In this document: one piece after another, positions 19,557-28,523 of the stretch | Layout: each line of letters starts with the position of its first letter | How positions within the stretch are numbered: the stretch's first letter is position 1 | NCBI RefSeq assembly: GCF_963678795.1 | Contig: NZ_OY787452.1 | Coordinates: 62,001-126,000, forward strand | Direction of reading: 5' to 3' | Source: an uncultured Methanoregula sp. | GTDB lineage: Archaea > Halobacteriota > Methanomicrobia > Methanomicrobiales > Methanospirillaceae | Length of the DNA stretch: 64,000 bases | Notes under the pieces: model-generated | Seen by the model: the letters and a program-made list of their open reading frames with translations, nothing else | Database searches by the model: none | Told to the model about the DNA's origin: nothing | Made by a program: the position numbers and the translations under genes

Positions 19557-20243
19557 ATGCAATTGTTGGTCAGCCCAAGCTCTATCACTGAAGCCAGACA
19601 TTCTACTGCCGCTGACATAATCGATGTTAAAAAGCCGTCCGAGGGATCTCTGGGAGCAAACTTCCCCTGGGTTATCCGCGAGATCAAATCGTTCTCGAAA
19701 AAGCCCGTGAGTGCAGCAATTGGCGACTTCGATTACAAACCCGGCGGAGCTTCTCTCGCTGCTTACGGCGCAGCCTGTGCCGGGGCTGACTACGTGAAGA
19801 TCGGCCTTGCGTTCGAAGGGCAGGATCAGGCAAACGATGTTATCGATGCAGTTGTCAAGGCAGTCAAGGACGAGTTCCCGGAAAAAAAAGTCGTGATTGC
19901 TGCCTACTCGGATTACGAGCGGATGCACTCGATCTCGCCTTTTGACATGGCTCCCATTGCCGCAGAATGCGGGGCAGATTTCGCCATGCTCGACACCGGC
20001 ATTAAAGATCGCCAGAGCACGTTTGCTTTCATGGATGAGGAACTGCTCCGGTCATTTACGGAGAAAAACCGGAAACTCGGTCTCGGGACTGCACTTGCCG
20101 GGGCACTGAAGTTCGAAGATATTGATGCATTGAAACGGATCAACCCGGATATCATCGGTGTCCGGGGAATGGTCTGCGGCGGCGACCGGAACGCCGTGGT
20201 CCGCGAGGATCTGATTAAGACGGCACTTGCCATGATCAGGTGA
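19557..20243 (+). CDS. mfnB: (5-formylfuran-3-yl)methyl phosphate synthase, methanofuran biosynthesis
   Basis: The 228-aa protein belongs to the MfnB (formerly DUF556) TIM-barrel family, which condenses two glyceraldehyde-3-phosphates into the furan precursor of methanofuran. The Schiff-base lysine region is DVKKPSEGSLGA (Lys 25/26), with GDFDYKPGG and the C-terminal GVRGMVCGGDR phosphate site. I choose ATG 19557 (MQLLVSPSS), matching family N-termini, over a TTG at 19548. guaB starts three bases after the stop, so the two form an operon. This gene marks the host as a methanogen. Confidence 0.93.
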   Translation: MQLLVSPSSITEARHSTAADIIDVKKPSEGSLGANFPWVIREIKSFSKKPVSAAIGDFDYKPGGASLAAYGAACAGADYVKIGLAFEGQDQANDVIDAVVKAVKDEFPEKKVVIAAYSDYERMHSISPFDMAPIAAECGADFAMLDTGIKDRQSTFAFMDEELLRSFTEKNRKLGLGTALAGALKFEDIDALKRINPDIIGVRGMVCGGDRNAVVREDLIKTALAMIR

Positions 20244-20246
20244 ATT

Positions 20247-21716
20247 ATGTTCATTGAAAAACTGGATGTCCCACTCTCGTTAACCTTTGACGATGTACTG
20301 CTCGAACCACGGGCTTCCTGGCTCGAACCTTCCGAAGCGGATGTCCGCTCACGGTTCACAAAGAAGATCAATGTGAACATTCCGCTCGTTTCCGCGGCAA
20401 TGGATACGGTCACGGAGGCGACCATGGCCATAACCCTCGCCCGCGAGGGAGGAATCGGGGTGATCCACCGGAATATGCCCGCCGAACGATCGCTGCAGGA
20501 AGTCACCTTCGTCAAGCAGTCAGAGGAACTCATCGAGCGCGAAGTCCTGTATGTCGAGAGTACGGCAACAGTCTCCGATGCCGAACGCATCATGAACCAG
20601 TACAGTATCGGCGGTGTCCCGGTCATTGACAAGGGGAAGATCATCGGCATTGTCAGCCGGCGCGATGTCCGGGCAATCGTGCAGAAGCGCGGGGACGAGA
20701 AGATTACCGCGATCATGACAAAGAAGCCCATCGTCGCTGATGAGGACATCACCGCTGAGAAAGCGCTCGAGATCATGTATACCAACAAAGTCGAGCGTCT
20801 TCCGGTCGTGGATAAAAAAGGTAAACTTGTCGGGATCATCACGATGCAGGATATCCTTGAGAAACGCCAGTACCCGCTCGCGTGCCGGGATGCTGTGGGA
20901 AATCTCCGGGTAGCTGCAGCAGTCGGCCCATTCGATTTTGCCCGGGCTGAACTTCTCGACCAGAACGGCGTGGATGTACTTGTTGTGGATACCGCGCACG
21001 GGCACAACATGAGAGGCGTGGCAGCAATCAAGGACATCAAGGGCAGCATGAAGGCGGAGGTTGTTGCAGGCAACATTGCGACAAAAGAAGCAGCCCTTGC
21101 CCTGCTCGATGCCGGCGTTGACGGGTTAAAGGTAGGTATCGGCCCGGGTTCTATCTGCACGACCCGGATCGTTGCGGGAACCGGTGTCCCGCAGATTACT
21201 GCCGTTGCACAGGTAGCAGATGTTGCCCACTCTGCCGGTGTGCCGGTTGTCTCGGACGGAGGCATCCGGTTCAGCGGCGATGTGGCAAAAGCTATTGCAG
21301 CGGGTGCAGACACCGTCATGATGGGCAGCATGTTTGCCGGGACAGACGAATCCCCCGGCAAAGTGATCAGCATGAAAGGCCGGCGCTACAAGCAGTACCG
21401 GGGCATGGGATCGCTCGGGGTCATGAGCAGCGGGGAATCGAGCGACCGGTATTTCCAGAAGAAAGGTATCGGGAGCACGAAATTCGTGCCTGAAGGTGTC
21501 GAGGGTGTTACCCCTTACGTGGGTCATGTCCACGAAGTCATCTACCAGCTTGTCGGCGGGCTCAAGTCGGCGATGGGCTACACCGGTTCAAAGACCATCG
21601 GGGATATGCACACGAATGCACGGTTTGTCCGGATCACGAATGCAGGCATGACCGAGAGCCACCCGCACAATATCATGATCACGGATGAAGCGCCCAATTA
21701 CCGGCTCTTCGAGTAA
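20247..21716 (+). CDS. guaB: IMP dehydrogenase
   Basis: This enzyme oxidises IMP to XMP, the committed step to GMP. The 489-aa protein is of usual length: an N-terminal barrel part (LTFDDVLLEPR), two CBS domains at about 95-210, and the catalytic loop GPGSICTTRIVAG with Cys304. The XMP-binding SDGGIRFSGD and the flap region (GMGSLGVM) follow. It directly follows mfnB, linking purine synthesis with methanofuran synthesis in one transcript. Confidence 0.97.
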   Translation: MFIEKLDVPLSLTFDDVLLEPRASWLEPSEADVRSRFTKKINVNIPLVSAAMDTVTEATMAITLAREGGIGVIHRNMPAERSLQEVTFVKQSEELIEREVLYVESTATVSDAERIMNQYSIGGVPVIDKGKIIGIVSRRDVRAIVQKRGDEKITAIMTKKPIVADEDITAEKALEIMYTNKVERLPVVDKKGKLVGIITMQDILEKRQYPLACRDAVGNLRVAAAVGPFDFARAELLDQNGVDVLVVDTAHGHNMRGVAAIKDIKGSMKAEVVAGNIATKEAALALLDAGVDGLKVGIGPGSICTTRIVAGTGVPQITAVAQVADVAHSAGVPVVSDGGIRFSGDVAKAIAAGADTVMMGSMFAGTDESPGKVISMKGRRYKQYRGMGSLGVMSSGESSDRYFQKKGIGSTKFVPEGVEGVTPYVGHVHEVIYQLVGGLKSAMGYTGSKTIGDMHTNARFVRITNAGMTESHPHNIMITDEAPNYRLFE

Positions 21717-21762
21717 CCTTTTTTAACACAAAGTTTATTCTCCCGCAGGCATCAGTCATCGT

Positions 21763-22260
21763 GTGGATATTTTCATTCTCCGTCACGGCAAGGCAGAGAC
21801 TGCAGGCAAAGGGATGCCGGATGGCGACCGCCATCTCACCGTAAAAGGCAGGGAGGATATCCTGGCCGTTGCACGGTGGCTGGCATCGCAGGATTACCTG
21901 TTCGATGTCATTGCTGCAAGCCCGCTGGTCCGGGCGCAGGAAACTGCAGCTATAGTTGCCGACACTCTCGGGGAGCCGGCTCATGTTGTAACCTGGCAGA
22001 ACCTTGTCCCGGGAGGAGACCCGGATTCGGTCTGCCGGGAGATCAGCGGGTTAGCGGAAGACAACCTGATCCTGCTCGTGGGTCACGAACCACTTCTCTC
22101 AACGCTCATCAGCAGGATCATTACAGGGGAGGAAGGGGCAGGCATCATCATGACCAAAGGCGGGCTCGCAAAGATCCGGAATTTTTCATATGCAGAGCGG
22201 CCTTCCGGCGAATTACACTGGCTGCTCACCGGAAAACAAATGGCTGGATTGAACCGGTAA
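21763..22260 (+). CDS. sixA: SixA-type phosphohistidine phosphatase
   Basis: The 165-aa histidine-phosphatase-superfamily protein has RHG at residues 7-9 (FILRHGKAE), the second basic motif SPLVRAQETA and the second catalytic His in LLVGHEPLLS. Its short length and lack of the large insert fit SixA. SixA removes phosphate from phosphohistidine in bacterial His-Asp relays; the archaeal target is unknown. Start codon is GTG at 21763. It is about 45 bp after guaB and may belong to that transcript. Confidence 0.88.
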   Translation: MDIFILRHGKAETAGKGMPDGDRHLTVKGREDILAVARWLASQDYLFDVIAASPLVRAQETAAIVADTLGEPAHVVTWQNLVPGGDPDSVCREISGLAEDNLILLVGHEPLLSTLISRIITGEEGAGIIMTKGGLAKIRNFSYAERPSGELHWLLTGKQMAGLNR

Positions 22261-22362
22261 CGGGCACTGCCGGACAACGCGGAAACATCGTGTTCATCAC
22301 ATTATTTTACCCGGGTTTTATCACCAGGGCACCATGGACAGGAATTTTCAGCTGGTCTATCC

Positions 22363-22869
22363 TCATTCTGTTTCGTTAAGGGTAAACTTCCATGAACAAT
22401 ACCGCGTTCCGGGTCGCAGTTCCGGCGGGCATGACAGGCATTCGGTTATTACCCGTGCATCGATGGTCCGGGCAAATACAGGAAACTCAACCAGTCCGAC
22501 AGGCTTGCAGGCAAAGGGCGGCAACTTCTTTCGTTCGCGTGCGGCCTGCACCCGGCAGGTTCTGGTATTGAGCACCAGGGTCTTTTGATCCGGACGTTGG
22601 ATCTCATACTCGTTGACATGGCTGAAGAGCCGGTTTTCAAAAGCGATCTGCAGGGCATCCAGTCCCCCCTTTTCCGGAAGGCCGAGACGCTCCTTTATCC
22701 GCCGGGCTTCGATTGCTGCGTACTCTTTCCAGACTTTGCAGTCAAGGGCAACTGCAACATCCATACCATATTCCTGTTCAACTGCCTGGAACCAGAGGCC
22801 ATCGATGGCCAGCCAGTTCCTGGCCGCATCGTTCAGCTCTTTTGTACAGTCTTCCGGAATCAGCGCCAT
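22363..22869 (-). CDS. Hypothetical cytosolic protein (DUF6125-like)
   Basis: The 168-aa protein has features of the DUF6125-type family: LDCKVWKEYA early, NTRTCRVQAARERKKLPPF, CKPVGLVEFPVFARTID and ECLSCPPE near the C-terminus. Conserved cysteines (C44, C106, C121, C147, C150, C160 approximately) could bind metal. The fold or activity is not known to me, and family assignment is from pattern memory. It is convergent with sixA and divergent from msrA. Confidence 0.65.
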   Translation of the reverse strand: MALIPEDCTKELNDAARNWLAIDGLWFQAVEQEYGMDVAVALDCKVWKEYAAIEARRIKERLGLPEKGGLDALQIAFENRLFSHVNEYEIQRPDQKTLVLNTRTCRVQAARERKKLPPFACKPVGLVEFPVFARTIDARVITECLSCPPELRPGTRYCSWKFTLNETE

Positions 22870-23163
22870 GGAAAGACGCTGGAATGTTCAAGGGTAAAAA
22901 GGTGCGGGTTGGCACCACAATTTCCGGGTTGTTCTAACCGGTGACATGATTTTCATCTGAGATCTCATCACCAGTACTGCCGGACCCTCCTGACCCCCCA
23001 CCCGCGTTTAAAAAAAACCGGCCACAGGGTCCCCATCAACACTCCATTCCCATCGAAAATGGATATTTCATTCAATGGTCTGACAGGGGGTGACCATTTC
23101 CCCTTTCCGGAAACCAGTACCGGATCGCAACACCCAAAAATTCCCAGGCCCAAGAGAGTACTC

Positions 23164-23670
23164 ATGGAAGATGCTGACCGGTATCAGAGGGCCACGTTTG
23201 CCGCCGGCTGTTTCTGGGATGCAGAAGCATCCTTTCGCAGGATGAACGGAATTGTTGCAACTGCGGTCGGGTTTACCGGCGGGAAACCTGCCGATCCAAC
23301 GTATGAACAGGTGAGCGAAGGATCAACCGGACATGCGGAAGCCGTGGATATCATCTTCGATCCTGCGGTTGTTACCTGCGATCAGCTGCTCGACGCATTC
23401 TGGAATATACACGACCCGACACGGCAGGAAGAGCAGGGGGACTATACCGGTCCCCAGTACCGTTCCGCGATCTATTATCATAACGATGAACAGAAGGAGG
23501 CTGCACTTGCATCCCGGAAAAAGGTACAGGAGACGGGCAGGTTCGGCAACAGGCAGATCGTTACAGAGCTCGTCCCCGCGACCCGGTTCTGGCCGGCCGA
23601 AGAATGCCACCAGCAGTTTTACGAGAAGTGCGGGCAGGGATACTGCATCAGCCGTCAGGCAGATGAGTAA
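23164..23670 (+). CDS. msrA: Peptide methionine (S)-S-oxide reductase
   Basis: This enzyme repairs Met-S-sulfoxide. The 168-aa protein carries the catalytic GCFWDAEA (Cys 16 or so), GFTGG, the central STGHAEAVDIIFDP and YRSAIYYHNDEQ, and a C-terminal YCISRQ with the resolving cysteine region. The frame opens at 23059 but the ATG at 23164, just before RATFAAGCFW, is the true start by homology. It suggests defence against oxidative stress. Confidence 0.93.
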   Translation: MEDADRYQRATFAAGCFWDAEASFRRMNGIVATAVGFTGGKPADPTYEQVSEGSTGHAEAVDIIFDPAVVTCDQLLDAFWNIHDPTRQEEQGDYTGPQYRSAIYYHNDEQKEAALASRKKVQETGRFGNRQIVTELVPATRFWPAEECHQQFYEKCGQGYCISRQADE

Positions 23671-24308
23671 AAAAGCACGCTACGGTCATGCCGGTGATAA
23701 TCATCCACTCCGTTCCGGCACCTGTTGCAGTTCTGTCATTTAACCCCGGGGTACAACATACGCACCCGGACTATTTTACCAATATAAGTGCACGAGTAAC
23801 CGATTCCTGATCAGAGTGTGTGGCAACCGGAAACCTGCCATGCACTCGTTTCCCCGCTGAAAATCCGGGAGGGGCCGTTGACCGGATCGCTTTCCCCGGA
23901 AGACAGCCCCGTCCGGATCCATGGCGAAGGTGAAAAACCGCAGGCTGCGATCATGCCCGACTGCACACGGGCATGATCCACAAGCCGCAGATCAGACCAT
24001 GACGACAGGTATCCAAAGCCCCATCTCTGAAGTATAAAACGAGCAGGAACAAGCATTTCTTCAAAAGAGACCGGTACCGGGATTTTTCCCGGCACAACCG
24101 GCCTTGACGTTTCCTTTACATTCCCAGGATATTCTTTCAGCCGTTTATGGTACATTCCCATAACTGAACTGCTGGATACCCGGGGGGAATGATCCCAAAG
24201 CATCTTCCGGGTCTTACCTGCGGCATTGCTGGAGCCTGCAGGGAAAAATCATATCACCGCAATGGTGAAAAATAAAGACCTCCTACACTATCCGGTATCT
24301 AAAAGGAA
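23671..24308. other. Gene-free region with no convincing coding frame
   Basis: A minus-strand frame at 23811-24203 (130 aa) is open, but its composition (Ser/Pro/Arg-rich, no hydrophobic core) and lack of a ribosome site argue against coding. Nothing else is recognised. Confidence 0.45.
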
Positions 24309-24314
24309 GTGTGC

Positions 24315-24851
24315 ATGAATACCAACAGCTGGTTAAATCCCCTTCTTGAAAAAAAATGTTCTGGTACGGAGGGTTGCGGGATATTTGCCAAAGCAGATAT
24401 CAGAAAAGGCGAGAGGCTCGCCATATTCGGGGGAAAGATCATGCTGATCGATGAGATGTACGAGATCCCTGCTGCCATGCAGAGATTTACCATGCAGATC
24501 GAGGAGCGTTTTGTTCTTGGCCCTGCCAGCGCCGTTCCGGAAGATACGGATTTTTTCAACCACAGCTGTGACCCGAACTGCGGTTTTTCCGGCCAGGTTT
24601 TCCTGGTAGCCATGCGGGATATCAATGCCGGAGAGGAGATCACCTTTGATTATGGCATGACCGTATCAGAATCCGTGGGAAGCGACATGGTCTTTAAAAT
24701 GGACTGCAGGTGCGGGTCTCCCCGGTGCCGGAAGACTATAACGGAAGACGACTGGAAGATCCCCGAATTGCAAAACCGGTACAAAGGCTATTTTTCTCAA
24801 TATATCCAGGAAAAGATTGAGAGGATGAATGATAATACATCCGGGAAATAA
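24315..24851 (+). CDS. SET-domain lysine methyltransferase-like protein
   Basis: The 178-aa protein is a compact SET domain with a post-SET zinc site: GCGIFAKADIRKGE at the N-terminus, NHSCDPNC (82-89) for the pseudoknot, EITFDYG (108-114) with the catalytic Tyr, and CRCGSPRC (131-138) for the zinc cluster. SET proteins use S-adenosylmethionine to methylate lysines; in archaea substrates may be chromatin proteins, but that is inference. GGAAGTG upstream supports ATG 24315; GTG 24309 is an alternative. Confidence 0.88.
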   Translation: MNTNSWLNPLLEKKCSGTEGCGIFAKADIRKGERLAIFGGKIMLIDEMYEIPAAMQRFTMQIEERFVLGPASAVPEDTDFFNHSCDPNCGFSGQVFLVAMRDINAGEEITFDYGMTVSESVGSDMVFKMDCRCGSPRCRKTITEDDWKIPELQNRYKGYFSQYIQEKIERMNDNTSGK

Positions 24852-24924
24852 TACGAACGGAAGTTGCTCTCCCGGAAGATAACAAAGATGATTCGTTTGT
24901 ACAATAATTAAAAAAAAGGCGGGG

Positions 24925-26913
24925 TTACCGGATCTTCGTTCCCGGCTCAACCGTTTTCAGGGGTGTCAGGAGTGATGCCGCATCGCCGGCTGCGAGGATC
25001 ATACCATTACTCTCGACACCGAAGATCTTTGCCGGTGCAAGGTTCGTTAAGACAACGACATTCTTCCCGACCAGTTCATCCGGTTTGTAGAACTGGGCAA
25101 TACCGCTTACGATCTGGCGGGTCTCGCCACCGATATCCACCTGTAATTTCAAAAGCTTGCTCGATTTTGGGATCGCTTCAGCGGCGAGTACTATTCCTGT
25201 CTTCATCTCAACCTTTGCAAATTCTTCTATAGATATGGCAGGTGTTTTTTCCATTTTTCTGTTCGCCTCCGCGACACGTTTCTGGAGAAGGGCTTCGAGA
25301 TCTGCTACCAGAGTATCTTCCATTTTGACAAAGAGCGGGACCGGCGCTTTGAGAGATACCTCGGGCACCGGGTGCAGAGCATCGCTGACCGGGTGCTGTG
25401 CAACGGGGTCAGAGAAGCCCAGCATCTTCCAGCACCGTTCAGCTGCATCGGGCATCGCCGGTTCTATAAGGAGGGCAAGAGCCTTGGCAATCTGGATGCT
25501 GTTTTTGATCACCCGGGCTGCTGCTGCCCGGTCGGTCTTGATGAGCTTCCACGGTGCATTTGTCTGGATGTAGGTATTTCCAAACGCGGCGAGCGCCATG
25601 ATAGCATCAACTGCACCCTTGAACTCGTAGTCCCGCATCAGGGTATCGACATTGTCAAGGGTCTTCTCGATCTCCGCAGTGATCGCGGGATCGACCGGAC
25701 CCGGGGGAATGCCATCGAACTCTTTCTGGGCAAAGAAGAGCGTGCGGTACACGAAGTTGCCAAGGATATTGACAACCTCGTTGTTGATCCGCTCACCGAA
25801 TACCTTCCACGAGAAGTTCAGTTCCTTGGTATGGCTCGTGTACGCGAGCAGGTAATACCGGAGGTAGTCGGCAGGCAGGCCCTTGTCGAGATAGTCGTCA
25901 TTGGTCCAGACCACGTAGCCCCGTGACTTGGAGAACTTGTGGTCGTCGACCTTGACCATCCCGCTTGCTACCACTGCGTAGGGCACACCGTAGCCGGCTC
26001 CTTTCAGGAGCGCCGGCCAGAATATGCTGTGGTGGTAGATGATGTCGCCTCCGATAAAATGCGTAACCCGGTTTTCGCCGCACCAGTAGCGTTTCCAGTC
26101 TTTGCCGTTCGCCTTTGCCCATTCCTCGGTAAAGGCAATGTAGCCGATGGGAGCATCCACCCAGACGTAGACCACGAGGTCGTCGCGGCCCGGGAACTTG
26201 ACACCCCATTCGAGGGTCCGGGTAATGCACCAGTCATGGAGTTCGTCCCTGATCCAGCCGATGGCATAATTCTTCGCATTGGTTGTCCCCCGGACGGTAT
26301 CGAGGTAGGGGAGGAGAAAATCCTTGAACTCCGAGAGTCTGAAGAAGTAATGCTCCTGGTCGCGGAACTCAGCTTTGGTACCGCAGACTTTGCAGACCGG
26401 ATCCTTGATCTCACCGGGCTCAAGGTGCTTGCCGCAACCCTGGTCGCACTCGTCACCCCGTGCCGGCTTGCCGCAGTGGGGGCAGATCCCTTCCACGTAC
26501 CGGTCGGGCAGGAACCGCTTGCATTTCGTGCAGTAAGCCTGGTGGACAACCTGCTTGTAGATATAGCCGTTCTTCTCAAGTTCGGCAACAATCGCCTGCG
26601 CCCGGTGGTGGGTTGCCGGGTCGTCGGTCATACCGAAGCGGTCGAACCTGACTCCCATCCGTTTGAAGGTCTCATCGAAATGCCTGTGGTAGCGTTCCGA
26701 GAGCGCCCGGGGGGAGATGCCAGCTTCTTCGGCGGAGACGACAATCGGTGTCCCATGGTTGTCCGAACCGCAGACGAAGAGAACCTCTTCGCCTGCCCGT
26801 CGCATGTAGCGGACGTATGCGTCGGCAGGGACGTACGTTCGCAGATGGCCGAGATGGCAGGGGCCGTTGGTGTACGGCAGCCCGCAGGTGACGAGCAGCG
26901 GTGGCGGATTCAT
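24925..26913 (-). CDS. metG: Methionyl-tRNA synthetase
   Basis: The 662-aa class I synthetase charges tRNA-Met. It has HLGH at residues 20-23, a zinc-knuckle domain at about 125-180 (CTKC, CPHC, CDQGCGK, CKVCG), KFSKS near residue 325, and an anticodon-binding helical region. A C-terminal EMAP-II/Arc1-like tRNA-binding domain (about 555-662, FAKVEMKTGIVLAAE) is fused. Its ATG is only 39 bp from the divergent gene at 26953, so the two share a promoter region. Confidence 0.97.
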   Translation of the reverse strand: MNPPPLLVTCGLPYTNGPCHLGHLRTYVPADAYVRYMRRAGEEVLFVCGSDNHGTPIVVSAEEAGISPRALSERYHRHFDETFKRMGVRFDRFGMTDDPATHHRAQAIVAELEKNGYIYKQVVHQAYCTKCKRFLPDRYVEGICPHCGKPARGDECDQGCGKHLEPGEIKDPVCKVCGTKAEFRDQEHYFFRLSEFKDFLLPYLDTVRGTTNAKNYAIGWIRDELHDWCITRTLEWGVKFPGRDDLVVYVWVDAPIGYIAFTEEWAKANGKDWKRYWCGENRVTHFIGGDIIYHHSIFWPALLKGAGYGVPYAVVASGMVKVDDHKFSKSRGYVVWTNDDYLDKGLPADYLRYYLLAYTSHTKELNFSWKVFGERINNEVVNILGNFVYRTLFFAQKEFDGIPPGPVDPAITAEIEKTLDNVDTLMRDYEFKGAVDAIMALAAFGNTYIQTNAPWKLIKTDRAAAARVIKNSIQIAKALALLIEPAMPDAAERCWKMLGFSDPVAQHPVSDALHPVPEVSLKAPVPLFVKMEDTLVADLEALLQKRVAEANRKMEKTPAISIEEFAKVEMKTGIVLAAEAIPKSSKLLKLQVDIGGETRQIVSGIAQFYKPDELVGKNVVVLTNLAPAKIFGVESNGMILAAGDAASLLTPLKTVEPGTKIR

Positions 26914-26952
26914 CAGTACTTTTTAGATGCTTATGAGTAATAAGATCTCTAC

Positions 26953-27744
26953 ATGGTGAAACGGCTGAATCTGGCAACGCGGGCATTCGGTGCGGAACCG
27001 GGCATGCCGGATGTGGCCGCACTTGCGGCATGGATACAGGAACACCGGGGAAGAATGGCAGATATCACCACGTACCAGCTTGACCGGACGCTTGCACCGC
27101 AGATTACTGCAGGAATCCGGACAACCTGTGCCGGCGGGAGATTTTATACAGACCGGATCCGGGAGTGCATCAACGGTATTGCTGACAACAGGGCTGTTGG
27201 CGAGCTCTATCTCGATACCCCGGCACTCGTCGAAGACGCGGCCGGCATCGTAGTGCAGAAAAAAGGCGCATGGTGTGCCCTGCCCGCACCCCATGTTCTC
27301 GGTATCACCGATTCCTATTACGAGGACGAGGCTGAATGGAGCGATGCCATCTGCGGGATATACCGCACCATGATGCGGACCATGCGGGATACCGGGGTTA
27401 CCGGCCACATCCTTCTCTCGGATACCCTGGAAAATGCTGAGCTGGCTGCACTATCCCGGCAGAACGTCTTCTTCTACCAGCCGGAACCAAGCCGGGAGAG
27501 CCTTGCAAGACTGATGGAGCACCAGCGGCAGGTGGCTTCCCCGAAAAAAAACCTGGAAACCGTTTTCGATCTCACCGATGAATACACGCTCCAGAAGATC
27601 TTCATCATCGACCCGGATCCCGGATCCATTGATCTTGCATTATCGCATCTCGATCCGGATCAGGTTGTCTGCGGGGGCTACAGCACAGAAAACACCGGGG
27701 ATTACTGGAAAGACCTGGTCACGGCAGCAGTGTACGAACGCTGA
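26953..27744 (+). CDS. Conserved hypothetical protein, 263 aa
   Basis: Function not recognised. It is a soluble protein with no obvious motif; the N-terminus MVKRLNLATRAFGAEPGMPD suggests a cytoplasmic location. The middle contains HILLSDTLENAELAALSRQNVFFY and the end an alpha/beta pattern (IFIIDPDPGSIDLALSHLDPDQVVCGGYS). It is divergent from metG with a 39-bp gap, a coupling that may indicate shared control. Confidence 0.72.
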   Translation: MVKRLNLATRAFGAEPGMPDVAALAAWIQEHRGRMADITTYQLDRTLAPQITAGIRTTCAGGRFYTDRIRECINGIADNRAVGELYLDTPALVEDAAGIVVQKKGAWCALPAPHVLGITDSYYEDEAEWSDAICGIYRTMMRTMRDTGVTGHILLSDTLENAELAALSRQNVFFYQPEPSRESLARLMEHQRQVASPKKNLETVFDLTDEYTLQKIFIIDPDPGSIDLALSHLDPDQVVCGGYSTENTGDYWKDLVTAAVYER

Positions 27745-27808
27745 TCTTTTTTTAGAGGTACTGCTGCCCACGGGAGTAACCCCGCAACAAAAAAAGTATT
27801 GACTGCGG

Positions 27809-28312
27809 TTATCCCGACATCAGGTGGGTTACCGAGGGAATGCTGATCTGGTCATAGTAGTTGACCGCATATCCATCGGGGAACGTAATAGTCGTCACGG
27901 CCGGGGAGAAATCCGGGGACACCAGCGGGGCGAACCAGTAGGTATTGAGAACTGCCCGGGCGTGCTCAAATGAAACCGGCGGGGTTGCTTCCCAGGTTTG
28001 TTTACTGTTGGCGGGAGTTACGGTTGCAAAGGACGGGATCATAACGTGAGCCGATGAACTGGTTGCACGGGTAACGGTTACCTTCCGGGAGCCCCCGTCA
28101 TCAAACGCCGACTGGAGCTGGGCGGCAGGGTCGGCAAGACGGAAGAAAACCGCCGTCTGTTCAACAAAAGAGAGATCATAGGATATGTCCACATCGGCAT
28201 CGCCATTTCCCGCGATGGTGATGCTGAGGGATTTCATGGTAAAGGCTGATGCCGGCATAACGGCGTATGCCAGAAGGATCAGACCAGTAAATACGAGATA
28301 GATATTTTTCAT
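27809..28312 (-). CDS. Secreted protein of a two-member paralogous family, member A
   Basis: The 167-aa protein has a signal peptide (MKNIYLVFTGLILLAYAVMPASA) and begins the mature part with FTMKSLSITIAGNGDADVDI. It is clearly paralogous to the gene at 29936-30436 along its length: YDLxFxExxAVFFRxADPA, YWFAPLVSxxFxPxVTTITFPDGY and a terminal SxPxVxHxMS. I start it at ATG 28312; the frame extends upstream only as non-signal sequence. It lies 3' of the PEGA gene on the same strand. Function unknown. Confidence 0.82.
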   Translation of the reverse strand: MKNIYLVFTGLILLAYAVMPASAFTMKSLSITIAGNGDADVDISYDLSFVEQTAVFFRLADPAAQLQSAFDDGGSRKVTVTRATSSSAHVMIPSFATVTPANSKQTWEATPPVSFEHARAVLNTYWFAPLVSPDFSPAVTTITFPDGYAVNYYDQISIPSVTHLMSG

Positions 28313-28523
28313 GGTTAACGGTGTTGAAAACACGAGGTTAAAAATTCGGTGGATGGCAGGAGTTAACATTATCACCGGGACTATCAATGGAAACGGAGTT
28401 CAGAGATTGAGCTGCCATCGATTATCACCGACCTGACTTTTTCGCTTTTGTATAGCCCGTGAAAAGGCCCGGACATGAAAATTCCAGGAAATTTCTGAAG
28501 TAAAAAAAGAGAATACCGGCTTC

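Noticed and set aside
23811..24203. Minus-strand frame of 130 aa
   Set aside because: No hydrophobic core, no family pattern and no ribosome site; treated as non-coding.
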